Part shown: positions 36,815-45,711 of the stretch, piece by piece
How the letters are laid out: every line of letters starts with the position of its first letter
Numbering within the stretch: the first letter of the stretch is position 1
NCBI RefSeq assembly: GCF_009910675.1
Contig: NZ_RSEJ01000023.1
Coordinates: 50,542-114,541, forward strand
Reading direction: 5' to 3'
DNA length: 64,000 nt
Source: Photobacterium alginatilyticum
GTDB taxonomy: Bacteria > Pseudomonadota > Gammaproteobacteria > Enterobacterales > Vibrionaceae
Notes under the pieces: model-generated
The model's database searches: none
What the model saw: only the letters and a program-made list of their open reading frames with translations
What the model was told of the DNA's origin: nothing
Program-made: the position numbers and the translations under genes

Positions 36815-39184
36815 TTAGTTAGATTTACTGCCTAGGTGCAGCCAAGTTTCGACAACAGTATCCGGGTTAAGTGATACCGAATCAATACCCTGCTCCATCA
36901 GCCAGTCAGCTAAATCTTCATGATCCGATGGTCCCTGACCACAGATACCGACATATTTGCCAGCTTTGTTGGCAGCTTTAATCGCCATCGCCAGCATCGC
37001 TTTAACCGCGTCATTGCGCTCGTCGAACATGTGGGCAATCTCACCCGAGTCACGGTCTAGGCCAAGTGTCAGCTGAGTCATATCGTTCGAGCCAATCGAG
37101 AAGCCATCAAAGTACTTGAGGAACTCTTCAGCCAGAATGGCGTTCGACGGCAGTTCGCACATCATGATGACTTTAAGGCCATTCTCGCCACGACGAAGGT
37201 CGAACTTCGCCAGCAGGTCGATAACTGAAGCCGCTTCGCTCACAGTACGGACGAACGGGATCATGATCTCAACGTTCTTCAGCCCCATGCGCTCACGCAC
37301 ACGCTTGATGGCTTCACACTCAAGAGCAAAGCAGTCCTCGAACTTCGGCGAGATATAACGCGATGCACCTCGGAAACCAAGCATCGGGTTTTCTTCTGTC
37401 GGCTCGAAATGTACGCCGCCAACCAGGTTGCGATACTCGTTCGACTTGAAGTCTGACATACGAACGATGACACGCTTCGGCCAGAATGCCGAAGCCAGCG
37501 TCGAAATACCTTCGGTCAGTTTCTCAATGTAGAACTCGACTGGATCGTCATAGCCCACAATGCGCTGGTCGATCTCGGCTTTCAGCTCATCAGACTGTGA
37601 ATCGTAGTTCAGCAACGCTTTCGGGTGGATACCGATCATCTTGTTGATAATGAACTCAAGACGGGCAAGGCCCACACCTTCATTCGGGATACAGGCGAAA
37701 TCAAATGCACGGTCCGGGTTACCGACGTTCATCATCACTTTCAGTGGTAGTGTCGGTAGGTCGTCAACCGCCGAGCGGCGAACCTCGAACTCCAGCTCAC
37801 CTTGGTAGATGTAGCCAGTCTCGCCCTGTGCACATGAAACCGTCACTTCCTGTCCTGTCGACAGCAGCTCAGTCGCATCACCACAGCCAACAACGGCCGG
37901 AATGCCCAGTTCACGCGCGATAATCGCAGCGTGACATGTACGCCCACCGCGGTTGGTAACAATCGCAGCCGCCTTCTTCATCACAGGCTCCCAGTCAGGG
38001 TCTGTCATGTCAGCCACCAGCACGTCGCCCGCCTGAACCTGATCCATTTGGCTTAGATCCGATACAACACGCACAGCACCAGAGCCGATACGCTGACCGA
38101 TTGCACGGCCTTCTGTCAGCACCGTACCTGACCCATTGAGGTGGAATCGCTCCATCACCTGAGCATCATCACGGGAGCGTACCGTCTCAGGACGGGCCTG
38201 AACGATAAATAGCTCACCAGTGACACCATCTTTGGCCCATTCGATATCCATCGGGCGGCCGTAGTGTTTTTCGATGATCATGGCCTGCTTGGCCAGTGAT
38301 TCAATCTCAGCATCAGTCAGAGAGTACTGCTGACGCTCTTCATCCGTAGTATCAATTATTTCTACCTGGGTACCCAGCTCTTTGCCTTCCGCGTAAACCA
38401 TCTTGATTTGCTTAGAGCCGAAGGTACGGCGAACAACGGCAGGGTTACCGGCCTGTAGGGTTGGTTTGTGAACATAGAATTCATCCGGGTTCACCGCCCC
38501 CTGCACAACCATCTCACCCAGTCCCCATGAAGAGGTGATAAACACAACCTGATCGAAACCAGATTCTGTATCCAGGGTAAACATTACACCCGATGAGGCG
38601 ACATCCGAGCGAACCATGCGCTGGATACCCGCAGACAATGCGACACCTTTGTGCTCAAAGCCCTGATGGACACGGTAAGAGATCGCACGGTCGTTAAACA
38701 GAGAGGCAAATACATGCTTTACGGCTTCAATGACAGCATCAATGCCACGTACGTTAAGGAAAGTTTCCTGCTGGCCAGCAAACGAGGCGTCAGGTAAGTC
38801 TTCTGCTGTCGCTGATGAGCGAACGGCAACAGAGAGCATCTCATCGCCTTCACCCAGCTCGCTATAGCAGCTACGGATTTCATGTTCCAAATCGGCCGGA
38901 AGCGGTGCTTCTAGAACCCAATTTCGGATAGTTTCTCCTGCCTGCTGCAGCGCATTCACATCGTCAACATCTAACTTCTCAAGCAGATTGTAGATACGAT
39001 CATTCAGGTCATTTGCATCAAGAAACTGGTTAAATGCATATGACGTTGTCGCATAGCCGTTAGGCACTTTTACGCCTGCACTGGCTAGGTTTGCAACCAT
39101 TTCACCCAGTGATGCATTCTTTCCACCCACTTTATCAACATCGTTCATTGATAAAGCATCATACCAAACAACATTCTGTTGCAC
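36815..39184 (-). CDS. ppsA: Phosphoenolpyruvate synthase
   Basis: A 789-residue PEP synthase. It converts pyruvate and ATP to PEP, AMP and phosphate, the first step of gluconeogenesis from pyruvate. Features: N-terminal ATP-grasp half (GGKNASLGEMV, then SSATAEDLPDASFAGQQ), the phosphohistidine domain NRGGRTCHAAIIARELG with H418, and a C-terminal PEP-binding barrel ending CGQGPSDH. The start is GTG with an AAAGGAGAG site. The neighbour ppsR, divergent, encodes its regulatory kinase/phosphorylase; the pair is highly conserved in Gammaproteobacteria. It ends at a good terminator. Confidence 0.97.
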   Translation of the reverse strand: MQQNVVWYDALSMNDVDKVGGKNASLGEMVANLASAGVKVPNGYATTSYAFNQFLDANDLNDRIYNLLEKLDVDDVNALQQAGETIRNWVLEAPLPADLEHEIRSCYSELGEGDEMLSVAVRSSATAEDLPDASFAGQQETFLNVRGIDAVIEAVKHVFASLFNDRAISYRVHQGFEHKGVALSAGIQRMVRSDVASSGVMFTLDTESGFDQVVFITSSWGLGEMVVQGAVNPDEFYVHKPTLQAGNPAVVRRTFGSKQIKMVYAEGKELGTQVEIIDTTDEERQQYSLTDAEIESLAKQAMIIEKHYGRPMDIEWAKDGVTGELFIVQARPETVRSRDDAQVMERFHLNGSGTVLTEGRAIGQRIGSGAVRVVSDLSQMDQVQAGDVLVADMTDPDWEPVMKKAAAIVTNRGGRTCHAAIIARELGIPAVVGCGDATELLSTGQEVTVSCAQGETGYIYQGELEFEVRRSAVDDLPTLPLKVMMNVGNPDRAFDFACIPNEGVGLARLEFIINKMIGIHPKALLNYDSQSDELKAEIDQRIVGYDDPVEFYIEKLTEGISTLASAFWPKRVIVRMSDFKSNEYRNLVGGVHFEPTEENPMLGFRGASRYISPKFEDCFALECEAIKRVRERMGLKNVEIMIPFVRTVSEAASVIDLLAKFDLRRGENGLKVIMMCELPSNAILAEEFLKYFDGFSIGSNDMTQLTLGLDRDSGEIAHMFDERNDAVKAMLAMAIKAANKAGKYVGICGQGPSDHEDLADWLMEQGIDSVSLNPDTVVETWLHLGSKSN

Positions 39185-39292
39185 GGCAACTCTCCTTTAA
39201 TTGGATTCAACAGTTTATGTGGGCAACCTCTCAACGAAAACGATTGCATTCGCAGTCAAAAAAATACTGCGTACAATATGCCTCCGTCTAGG

Positions 39293-39328
39293 TATTCTTC
39301 TCTACATAGTATATGTAAAAGAAGAATA
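39293..39328. promoter_or_regulatory. Long stem-loop between ppsA and ppsR
   Basis: TATTCTTCT (39293-39301) pairs with AGAAGAATA (39320-39328), and inside it TACATA pairs with TATGTA around GTA. It lies 75 bases before ppsR in the divergent promoter region and may be an operator or a 5' leader hairpin. Confidence 0.55.
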
Positions 39329-39403
39329 GATACCCTGTAAGGTTATTGTTATAAGTATTAATGAGCTTAACGTTACAGATATTTTTTAAGGATTCAACTT
39401 TTT

Positions 39404-40237
39404 ATGCAGCGCAAATCCAATTTTCGTGATGTATTTTACGTTTCTGACGGTACAGCGATTACTTCTGAAACACTTGGGCATGCAATTTTGGCTCAATTTC
39501 CCATTGAGACCCGACAAATGACCCTGCCCTTCGTCGAGTCAGTCGATCGCGCCCTCAACGTGCAAAAACAGATCAACCGTATCTATGAAGAAACAGGCGT
39601 AAAACCCTTGGTTTTCTACTCGGTGGTGCTCCCTGAAGTGAAAGCGATTATCGAAGATTGCTCGGCCAATCTCTACGATGTACTGAATGCGCTTGTTGAA
39701 CCACTCAAGCATGATCTGGATATGGAGCCCATGCCCCAACTGCAACGCTCGCACAGTATCAGCAAAGATGCTGCCAGCTATCAGGATCGAATCGCCGCCA
39801 TCGAGTACACACTCGCCCACGACGACGGTGTTTCACTGAACAATCTCGAGCAGGCCGATATCATTCTGCTCGGGGTGTCACGGTGCGGAAAAACCCCGAC
39901 CAGCCTGTATCTTGCCATGCAGTTCGGGATCCGAGCCGTCAACTATCCGTTCATTGCCGAAGACATGACGAGCCTGAAACTGCCGCAGGCGATTGAGCCG
40001 TTCCGCTATAAAACTTATGGCCTGACCATAGATACCGGCCGCCTGGTTGCTATCCGAAACGGGCGCTACGCCAACAGTGATTATGCCAGCCTGCAACAGT
40101 GTGAATCCGAACTTAACAAAGTCGAAAGTATGTTCCGCCGCGAAGCGATTCCCTACCTCAACACGACCTCTTTGTCGGTTGAGGAAATCTCGACGCGCTT
40201 GCTGGATATGAGCGGTTTGAAACGCCGTATGTGCTAA
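39404..40237 (+). CDS. ppsR: PEP synthase regulatory protein (bifunctional kinase/pyrophosphorylase)
   Basis: A 277-residue DUF299 protein. It inactivates PpsA by ADP-dependent phosphorylation of a threonine next to the catalytic histidine and reverses this by phosphorolysis. P-loop GVSRCGKTPTSLYLA at about 155-170, N-terminal VFYVSDGTAITSETLG, and C-terminal YLNTTSLSVEEIST are diagnostic. AAGGA lies twelve bases before the ATG. Divergent from ppsA, its target. Confidence 0.96.
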   Translation: MQRKSNFRDVFYVSDGTAITSETLGHAILAQFPIETRQMTLPFVESVDRALNVQKQINRIYEETGVKPLVFYSVVLPEVKAIIEDCSANLYDVLNALVEPLKHDLDMEPMPQLQRSHSISKDAASYQDRIAAIEYTLAHDDGVSLNNLEQADIILLGVSRCGKTPTSLYLAMQFGIRAVNYPFIAEDMTSLKLPQAIEPFRYKTYGLTIDTGRLVAIRNGRYANSDYASLQQCESELNKVESMFRREAIPYLNTTSLSVEEISTRLLDMSGLKRRMC

Positions 40238-40577
40238 TGATAGACATTTTTATCCTCACAAAATAACAGAGTGGTTTTGTCAGGCATTTCTGCTCGAATC
40301 ACAGTAACGAAAATGCTTGCCGTTCCTTTGCGGCAAGCACTCCTCTCACACTGTTTTCGTTTTTGCCCAATTGACTCAAATGGGATAAAAAACATATCGA
40401 CCTATGCATCTTACTGATGTCTCATCATATTTTCTCACTCTTGAGAGCTTGATTAAGCTTTAAATTCAGTCACTTATTAAAAACTCAATTTTCTCCCTGT
40501 GATTCATCAAAAAATCACTAATTCTTGCAATATGCTTACTTTGAGCTTCGCAAATAATTACAACAGAGGTTCCTAAC
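40238..40577. other. Intergenic region after ppsR
   Basis: Apart from the terminator hairpin listed separately, I see no gene. A small hairpin with GTGATT and AATCAC arms (40499-40504 and 40513-40518) lies about 60 bases before the lipoprotein gene; the rest is AT-rich and probably promoter. Confidence 0.3.
40314..40339 (+). terminator. Terminator of ppsR
   Basis: TGCTTGCCG pairs with CGGCAAGCA around an 8-base loop; the T-rich tail is weak. Confidence 0.65.
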
Positions 40578-41255
40578 ATGATTAGGCCAGCGCTCACAAT
40601 GTGTATTGCTTTGTATATTACAGGATGTGGTGGAGACAGTGACTCAGTGCAAGAATTATTGCCTGAAAGTGAGCTTGGCGGTGCGCCGCAAGTTGACATC
40701 GATTTCGTCAATACAGCCAGTAAATCCATTGATTACTTTGTTAAACAATCCGGCGGAACAGAAACACTTTTTGATACGAGTGCGCAGGTTGCTTCAAACA
40801 ACAACTCAGAAGTAGCACGCCATTCAATAAGTTGGTCATCCCCCACCCCGATAACGCTTGATATCGGCGCATGGGATACCAATTCTCAGTCAGATACGAG
40901 CGAATCTTTGGAAGTCATGCTTAACCGTTCAGACAAACTCTGGGCCATTGCGTGGCTAGACAATGATGAACTGGCTCTGACGACCGTCAGGCAGCAGCCT
41001 TCCAGTCAGGAAGGAAAATACAGTGTTCGGGTGTTCAGCCATTCAGATTCGCGGATACAGGTTATCTCGTCGGTTATTTCTGCCATAGAAGCAAAAAAAG
41101 GACAGATAACACCTTACCTGACTATTGAAAATTGTAGTGGTGAGTTATTTTTTGCAGCTGAATCAATCAGCTTGTGCAATTTGGACCCTGGGAAGTCCTA
41201 TCTGCTGGTCACCGATGGTGAAGATCTGCTAATAGCAGCAGAAGAAGAAGAATAA
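40578..41255 (+). CDS. Predicted lipoprotein of unknown function
   Basis: A 225-residue protein with a short signal and lipobox YITGC at residues 12-17, followed by GGDSDSVQELLPES, then a beta-rich domain. It ends in a run of acidic residues. No family is recognised. GAGG lies before the ATG. The encoded protein is acidic, and the gene is followed by the structured RNA candidate and its terminator, so the two may share a transcript. Confidence 0.55.
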   Translation: MIRPALTMCIALYITGCGGDSDSVQELLPESELGGAPQVDIDFVNTASKSIDYFVKQSGGTETLFDTSAQVASNNNSEVARHSISWSSPTPITLDIGAWDTNSQSDTSESLEVMLNRSDKLWAIAWLDNDELALTTVRQQPSSQEGKYSVRVFSHSDSRIQVISSVISAIEAKKGQITPYLTIENCSGELFFAAESISLCNLDPGKSYLLVTDGEDLLIAAEEEE

Positions 41256-41313
41256 CAATAAAAAATAATAATAATTAGGGGATAACAACAATAAATAAAA
41301 CTAAAGCGCTATT

Positions 41314-41523
41314 ACAGTGGCAACACTGTTTTGCAAACGCAGGGAAAGCCTACAACTTATAAAAGATGTGTTTGTTCTTTTGAGCTCGGTTGTGCATTGG
41401 CACGCTGTGCCGCCGAAGGGGAGGAAGAGCTCAACGGATCGGCCTTGTCGGTCAAGAACAAGCCCAATCAATACGTAGGCAGCGGTGGCAAAAGCCCCGG
41501 CATGACTATCATGCCGGGGCTTT
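41314..41523 (+). ncRNA. Candidate structured RNA between the lipoprotein gene and fruA
   Basis: The plus strand can form six nested, non-crossing helices. ACAGTG pairs with CACTGT across a GCAA tetraloop (41314-41329). GCCTAC (41348-41353) pairs with GTAGGC (41475-41480). Inside, 41370-41379 pairs with 41454-41463, 41380-41387 (TTGAGCTC) with 41427-41434 (GAGCTCAA), and 41437-41441 with 41449-41453, giving a tight three-way junction; GGCAC and GTGCC make an inner hairpin at 41399-41411. A perfect terminator follows. Two G-U pairs and the GNRA loop favour the plus strand. I match no known family. Confidence 0.6.
41491..41523. terminator. Bidirectional terminator after fruA and the RNA candidate
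   Basis: A 15-bp perfect stem around CTA. On the minus strand it ends in TTTT and serves fruBKA; on the plus strand a T-rich tail also follows. Confidence 0.9.
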
Positions 41524-41553
41524 CATTATTATAGCAATGTGCTCTGCCAGCGA

Positions 41554-43308
41554 TTATTTAGCCGTTGCAGCCACCAGCTGTTCTTCATCCGATTTTTTCA
41601 GGAAGGCATAGGTTACGCCTGTCACAATCGTACCTGCTGCAATCGCAACCAGATACATCAGTACTGGTGTAATCGCATTCGGGATGAACAGTACAAACAG
41701 GCCACCGTGTGGTGCCATCAGTTTTGCACCGAACAGCATAGATAACGCGCCCGTTAATGCACCGCCTACCATACAACTTGGAATGACACGCATTGGATCA
41801 CGCGCTGCAAACGGAATTGCCCCTTCTGAAATAAAGCAAAGTCCCAATACGAATGATGCTTTACCCGCCTCTGCCTCACTGGCATTAAACTTACGCTTGG
41901 CAAGGAAAGTCGCCAACCCCATTCCCAGAGCCGGAACCATACCGGCTGCCATAATTGCCGCCATTGGCGCATAAGTTTGCGACGCCAGCAGACCGACACC
42001 AAATGTATAGGCAGCCTTGTTAACAGGACCACCCAGGTCGAAACACATCATGCTGCCAAGAATAATACCCAGCAAGACTGCATTCGCCGAGCCCATGTTG
42101 TTCAGGAAGTCAGTCAGACCATTCATTGCCGCAGAAACCGGGCCGCCAACAATGTAGATCATGATAAGCCCTGTCACCAGGCTTGATAGCAACGGAATGA
42201 TCAGGATAGGCTTCAGCGCTTCCATGGACTGAGGCAGCTTGAGGTTATCGGCAATAAACTTGGCACTGTAACCAGCCAGGAAACCCGCTACGATACCACC
42301 AAGGAAACCAGCACCTGTTGAGCTTGCCAGCATACCGCCAATCAGACCCGGAGCCAGGCCCGGACGGTCTGCAATCGAGAAGGCGATGAAACCAGCCAGC
42401 ACTGGCACCATTAACGCAAACGCCGAACCGCCACCGATTGTCATCAGTGCGGCTGCCAGAGTGCCCTCTTCTTTAAAGGCCTCGATACCGAACACGAACG
42501 ACAGTGCAATCGCCAGACCACCGGCAACCACCAGCGGAAGCATGTGAGAAACACCTGTCATCAAGTGTTTATAGGCGCCGGTCTTTTCCTGCTTCTGCCC
42601 TTCACTTGCCGAGCTGCCTTCGTGCTTATAAACAGTCGCAGTTGAGAATGCTTTTTCCAGCTCCTGCGAGGTTTTCTTCAGCGCAAGTCCTGTACTGGTT
42701 TTATACAGTTTCTTACCGTCAAAGCGAGACAGATCGACTTCAATATCAGCAGCAATAACCACTAGATCGGCGGCAGCAATTTCTTCAGCTGTCAGCTGGT
42801 TCTTCGCCCCCACAGAGCCACGAGTTTCAACCTTGATGCTGTGTCCTTGACGCTTGCCTTCTTCATCCAGCGCCTCTGCTGCCATAAAGGTATGAGCGAC
42901 ACCCGTTGGACAGGCCGTGATTGCAACAATCTTCTTGGCACCTGACGCCACCTCAGCGACTGGTTCGCTGGATGCTACAACCGTCTGAACATTCTTCAAT
43001 TCTGACGCCTTGGCGAGAGCTTGCTCAAGAAAGGCTTTCGGATCAGCCAGACAGGCATCAATACCTGACTGATAGACCTTCTTACCTTTAAAGCGGGTTG
43101 TATCAACAGCTGTATTGGCTGCGATAACAATACACTCCGCCTCTTTAATCTGTACGGCTGTCAACGCCTTGACCGGCATGACTGTCGACTGACATTCAAT
43201 GTTGGCCGTTAGTTTGAGTTCTGCAGCGGCTTTTTCCATTAAGCCTGCGGCAATAACACTGTTTGCAATACCACTCGGGCAAGCTGTTACAACTGCAATT
43301 TTCATCAT
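41554..43308 (-). CDS. fruA: PTS fructose transporter subunit IIB'BC
   Basis: A 584-residue fructose permease that takes up fructose and phosphorylates it to fructose 1-phosphate. Domains: IIB' with C10 in VTACPSG, IIB with the phosphorylated C133 in ITACPTG, then the IIC membrane domain of about ten helices from residue 240. The last gene of fruBKA; its ATG overlaps the fruK stop by four bases. The transcript ends at a strong terminator about 30 bases downstream. Confidence 0.96.
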   Translation of the reverse strand: MMKIAVVTACPSGIANSVIAAGLMEKAAAELKLTANIECQSTVMPVKALTAVQIKEAECIVIAANTAVDTTRFKGKKVYQSGIDACLADPKAFLEQALAKASELKNVQTVVASSEPVAEVASGAKKIVAITACPTGVAHTFMAAEALDEEGKRQGHSIKVETRGSVGAKNQLTAEEIAAADLVVIAADIEVDLSRFDGKKLYKTSTGLALKKTSQELEKAFSTATVYKHEGSSASEGQKQEKTGAYKHLMTGVSHMLPLVVAGGLAIALSFVFGIEAFKEEGTLAAALMTIGGGSAFALMVPVLAGFIAFSIADRPGLAPGLIGGMLASSTGAGFLGGIVAGFLAGYSAKFIADNLKLPQSMEALKPILIIPLLSSLVTGLIMIYIVGGPVSAAMNGLTDFLNNMGSANAVLLGIILGSMMCFDLGGPVNKAAYTFGVGLLASQTYAPMAAIMAAGMVPALGMGLATFLAKRKFNASEAEAGKASFVLGLCFISEGAIPFAARDPMRVIPSCMVGGALTGALSMLFGAKLMAPHGGLFVLFIPNAITPVLMYLVAIAAGTIVTGVTYAFLKKSDEEQLVAATAK

Positions 43309-44321
43309 GATACCCTCTGTTCCGTTTTAGCGTTCACATTGCTATCTAATTGTTGGACACTTTCTTTGATTGCCAGTACGGCATCGAGATCGTCAACGCC
43401 GACCCCAACCTGACTCACAGCCAACGCCGAGAGCGCGGTGGCAAAACTCAGTGTCTCTTGTTTGTTCCAGTTATTGAGTTGCCCCCAGCACAGACCTGCC
43501 ACCAATGTGTCACCTGCACCAACAGTACTCACAACATTCATTTTCGGAGGCTGCGAACTTAGCCATCCGTCGTTATCTAGCCACATCACCCCTTCGGCAC
43601 CTAATGAAACCACGACATTCGCAATTCCCTTTTGTGCCAGTTGTTCTGCAACTTGTGTTAGATCTTGTTTGGTCGACAATGCGCGACCGGCCCAGTCTGA
43701 CAGTTCCTCATCATTGGGTTTCACCAACCATGGCGCAGCGTTCAAGCCCGCGGTCAATGCCGCCTTACTGCTGTCAAAGAAAACATGCTTGCCGCGCTCT
43801 TGTAGCTGAGCGACCCAGCTGGCACACAGTTCCGGAGAGATGCCCTGCGGCAGGCTACCTGCCATCACAAACACGTCATGGCTGTCAGCCAGCTCAAACA
43901 GCGTTTGCTCAAAGGCCTGAATGTCTTGTTCAGATACTGCAACGCCAGGGAAGTTGATATCACTGACCTGTCCGCTTGCCTCAACCAGTTTCACGTTGAT
44001 CCGGCTCGCACCGTTAACCCGAACAAACTGATCGCTGGCACCCAAGGCTTCAAACAACTGGCAAAACGGTTCCTGGTTATCGGCTCCAAGCAAGCCTGTT
44101 ACCGTGACATCGGCACCAAGCTCTGCCAGTACCTTGGCCACATTCACTCCTTTACCCGCAGGATGAAGGCTCCCCTTTTCAACCAGATTCACCGTTCCTG
44201 CCGTTAAAGTATTGAGGTTGCCGGTCAAGTCCAATGCCGGGTTCAACGTTACTGTTACGACCTTCGGCTTTTTACTGCTTGCCATCATTTGTTCATTCGC
44301 CATCACGTTAAGACCACTCAT
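43305..44321 (-). CDS. fruK: 1-Phosphofructokinase
   Basis: A 338-residue PfkB-family kinase converting fructose 1-phosphate to fructose 1,6-bisphosphate. PfkB signatures: GKGVNVAKVLAELG near the start and the ATP motif STVGAGDTLVAG towards the end. It has about 15 residues more at the N-terminus than E. coli FruK, so an inner Met is possible, but GAGGG sits before this ATG, which shares one base with the fruB stop. Confidence 0.95.
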   Translation of the reverse strand: MSGLNVMANEQMMASSKKPKVVTVTLNPALDLTGNLNTLTAGTVNLVEKGSLHPAGKGVNVAKVLAELGADVTVTGLLGADNQEPFCQLFEALGASDQFVRVNGASRINVKLVEASGQVSDINFPGVAVSEQDIQAFEQTLFELADSHDVFVMAGSLPQGISPELCASWVAQLQERGKHVFFDSSKAALTAGLNAAPWLVKPNDEELSDWAGRALSTKQDLTQVAEQLAQKGIANVVVSLGAEGVMWLDNDGWLSSQPPKMNVVSTVGAGDTLVAGLCWGQLNNWNKQETLSFATALSALAVSQVGVGVDDLDAVLAIKESVQQLDSNVNAKTEQRVS

Positions 44322-45439
44322 TACTTACCCTCGCCCAAGCCGTCGGCAATGGCCTGTCCGATAGCCGCCAGTGCCGCTTCAGCATCGTCACCCTGGGCGG
44401 TGAATTGCAGCTCATGCCCCTGCTTCACACCCAGGGCAATCACTTTCATCAGGCTCTTGGCATTTACTGCCTTGCCATCACCATTGAGGTTGGCAACCAA
44501 AATGTTCGATTCGAATTTCTTGGCGACACTGACCAGCATGGCACCGGGACGAGCATGCAGACCGTGAGGATTGCGGATTTTAAATACGTCGCTGTTACCT
44601 TCGAGGACTTCCTGCGTCAGCAGCGATACGACTTTTTCTTCATCCGCCGTAAATAACTTGTCGGCCTGCTGTTTGTATAAAAGCTGCGCCAGGTAGTTCA
44701 TGTTGTTCAGGTGAGCGCCGTTGCAAGCTGCCACCATCAGCAGCCCCTTGACCGGTTTGCCCTGCTCATCGAATTCTGTTGCCGGAGTGACAAAGGACAG
44801 AGCAGTTTTAGTCACCTCTTTGTCAGTTTTGGCAAGCCATAAACCTTGTCCGAGGTAGCTCGCACCTGTGGCTATGGCATCGGCAACACTGGTGTTACCC
44901 GCAGCCTGGCGATTTTTGATTAATCCAGCTGCAACCGCTGTCAGCTGAATCAGATCTGTCGCCGGAAAGGCCAGTTGAACAAGACCTGCATCCAGTTCGG
45001 CTTCTAGCTGTTCGTCCCCATTCAGAATGGCAATCAATCCTTCAGCGCTATTACAGTGCTTAAGCTTTTCTTCCACACCGTCAGCCGATAACACTTTCGT
45101 TAGCTGTTTTAAGATGCCAAGGTGCTCATCCGATTTCGCCGCAATGCCAATCGCAAGATAGGCTGTCTTCCCCTCTCCCCAATCAACACCTTGTGGAAAG
45201 TGATGTACACGAACACCGGTTTGCTTTACCAACCCCCGCGTATCTGTTGTTCCGTGAGGGATTGCAATGCCATTGCCTAGAAACGTGGAATTTTGCGCTT
45301 CTCTATCCAGCATGCCATTGACATACCCTGTATCAACCAGGCCTTGTTGTTCCAGACCGGTAGCCAATGCCTTGATAGCCTGTTGCTTATCAGCAGCAAA
45401 TTGCTTTAGCTGAATATCACTCTTTGATAATGACAGCAT
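44321..45439 (-). CDS. fruB: PTS fructose IIA / HPr-like fusion (diphosphoryl transfer protein)
   Basis: A 372-residue phosphocarrier. EIIA-type domain at the N-terminus with H62 in GIAIPHGTTD, a linker domain of about 120 residues, and a C-terminal HPr-like domain (FPr) with H295 in PHGLHARPG. It passes phosphate from EI to FruA. First gene of the operon behind a GGAGAG site; the divergent Cra gene and three operators lie upstream. Confidence 0.95.
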   Translation of the reverse strand: MLSLSKSDIQLKQFAADKQQAIKALATGLEQQGLVDTGYVNGMLDREAQNSTFLGNGIAIPHGTTDTRGLVKQTGVRVHHFPQGVDWGEGKTAYLAIGIAAKSDEHLGILKQLTKVLSADGVEEKLKHCNSAEGLIAILNGDEQLEAELDAGLVQLAFPATDLIQLTAVAAGLIKNRQAAGNTSVADAIATGASYLGQGLWLAKTDKEVTKTALSFVTPATEFDEQGKPVKGLLMVAACNGAHLNNMNYLAQLLYKQQADKLFTADEEKVVSLLTQEVLEGNSDVFKIRNPHGLHARPGAMLVSVAKKFESNILVANLNGDGKAVNAKSLMKVIALGVKQGHELQFTAQGDDAEAALAAIGQAIADGLGEGK

Positions 45440-45513
45440 GAACTCTCTCCAGTATTCGATGACTCGGCGAAATAGACTTACGCCCTATCTACACGTCTTT
45501 AATTCTAGTTGAC

Positions 45514-45549
45514 TTCAGCAAAAGCTGAATCGATTCAGCTTTTGCTGAA
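45514..45549. promoter_or_regulatory. Cra operator 1 within a 36-bp perfect palindrome
   Basis: The core GCTGAATCGATTCAGC (45524-45539) is a perfect Cra site. It is flanked on both sides by TTCAGC/GCTGAA half-sites so that the whole 36 bases are one palindrome. It lies about 80 bases before fruB. Confidence 0.9.
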
Positions 45550-45591
45550 AATAAAAGCTTCAGCAGAACTTTGCTTAAGTAAATTAGCTTT

Positions 45592-45607
45592 GCTGAAACC
45601 TTTCAGC
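45592..45607. promoter_or_regulatory. Cra operator 2
   Basis: GCTGAAACCTTTCAGC, near-perfect Cra site between fruB and cra. Confidence 0.85.
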
Positions 45608-45613
45608 TGACAT

Positions 45614-45629
45614 GCTGAATGGTTTCAGC
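45614..45629. promoter_or_regulatory. Cra operator 3
   Basis: GCTGAATGGTTTCAGC, centred 22 bases (two helical turns) from operator 2 and about 80 bases before cra, so autoregulation is likely. Confidence 0.85.
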
Positions 45630-45711
45630 TAATATTGCAATTGTTCTGTGTCAGATCATTTGCGAATATATGATCAGGCGCACAAATTCTACTAAAGATT
45701 AAGAATCGAGA

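Noticed and set aside
41370..41463. Structured segment as a known riboswitch (lysine, glycine or cyclic di-GMP type)
   Set aside because: Some short motifs look alike, but the conserved cores and their order do not fit, and no gene follows on the plus strand.
41331..41534. Plus-strand 67-residue open frame over the structured RNA
   Set aside because: It has no ribosome site, overlaps the terminator and its sequence is explained by the RNA helices.
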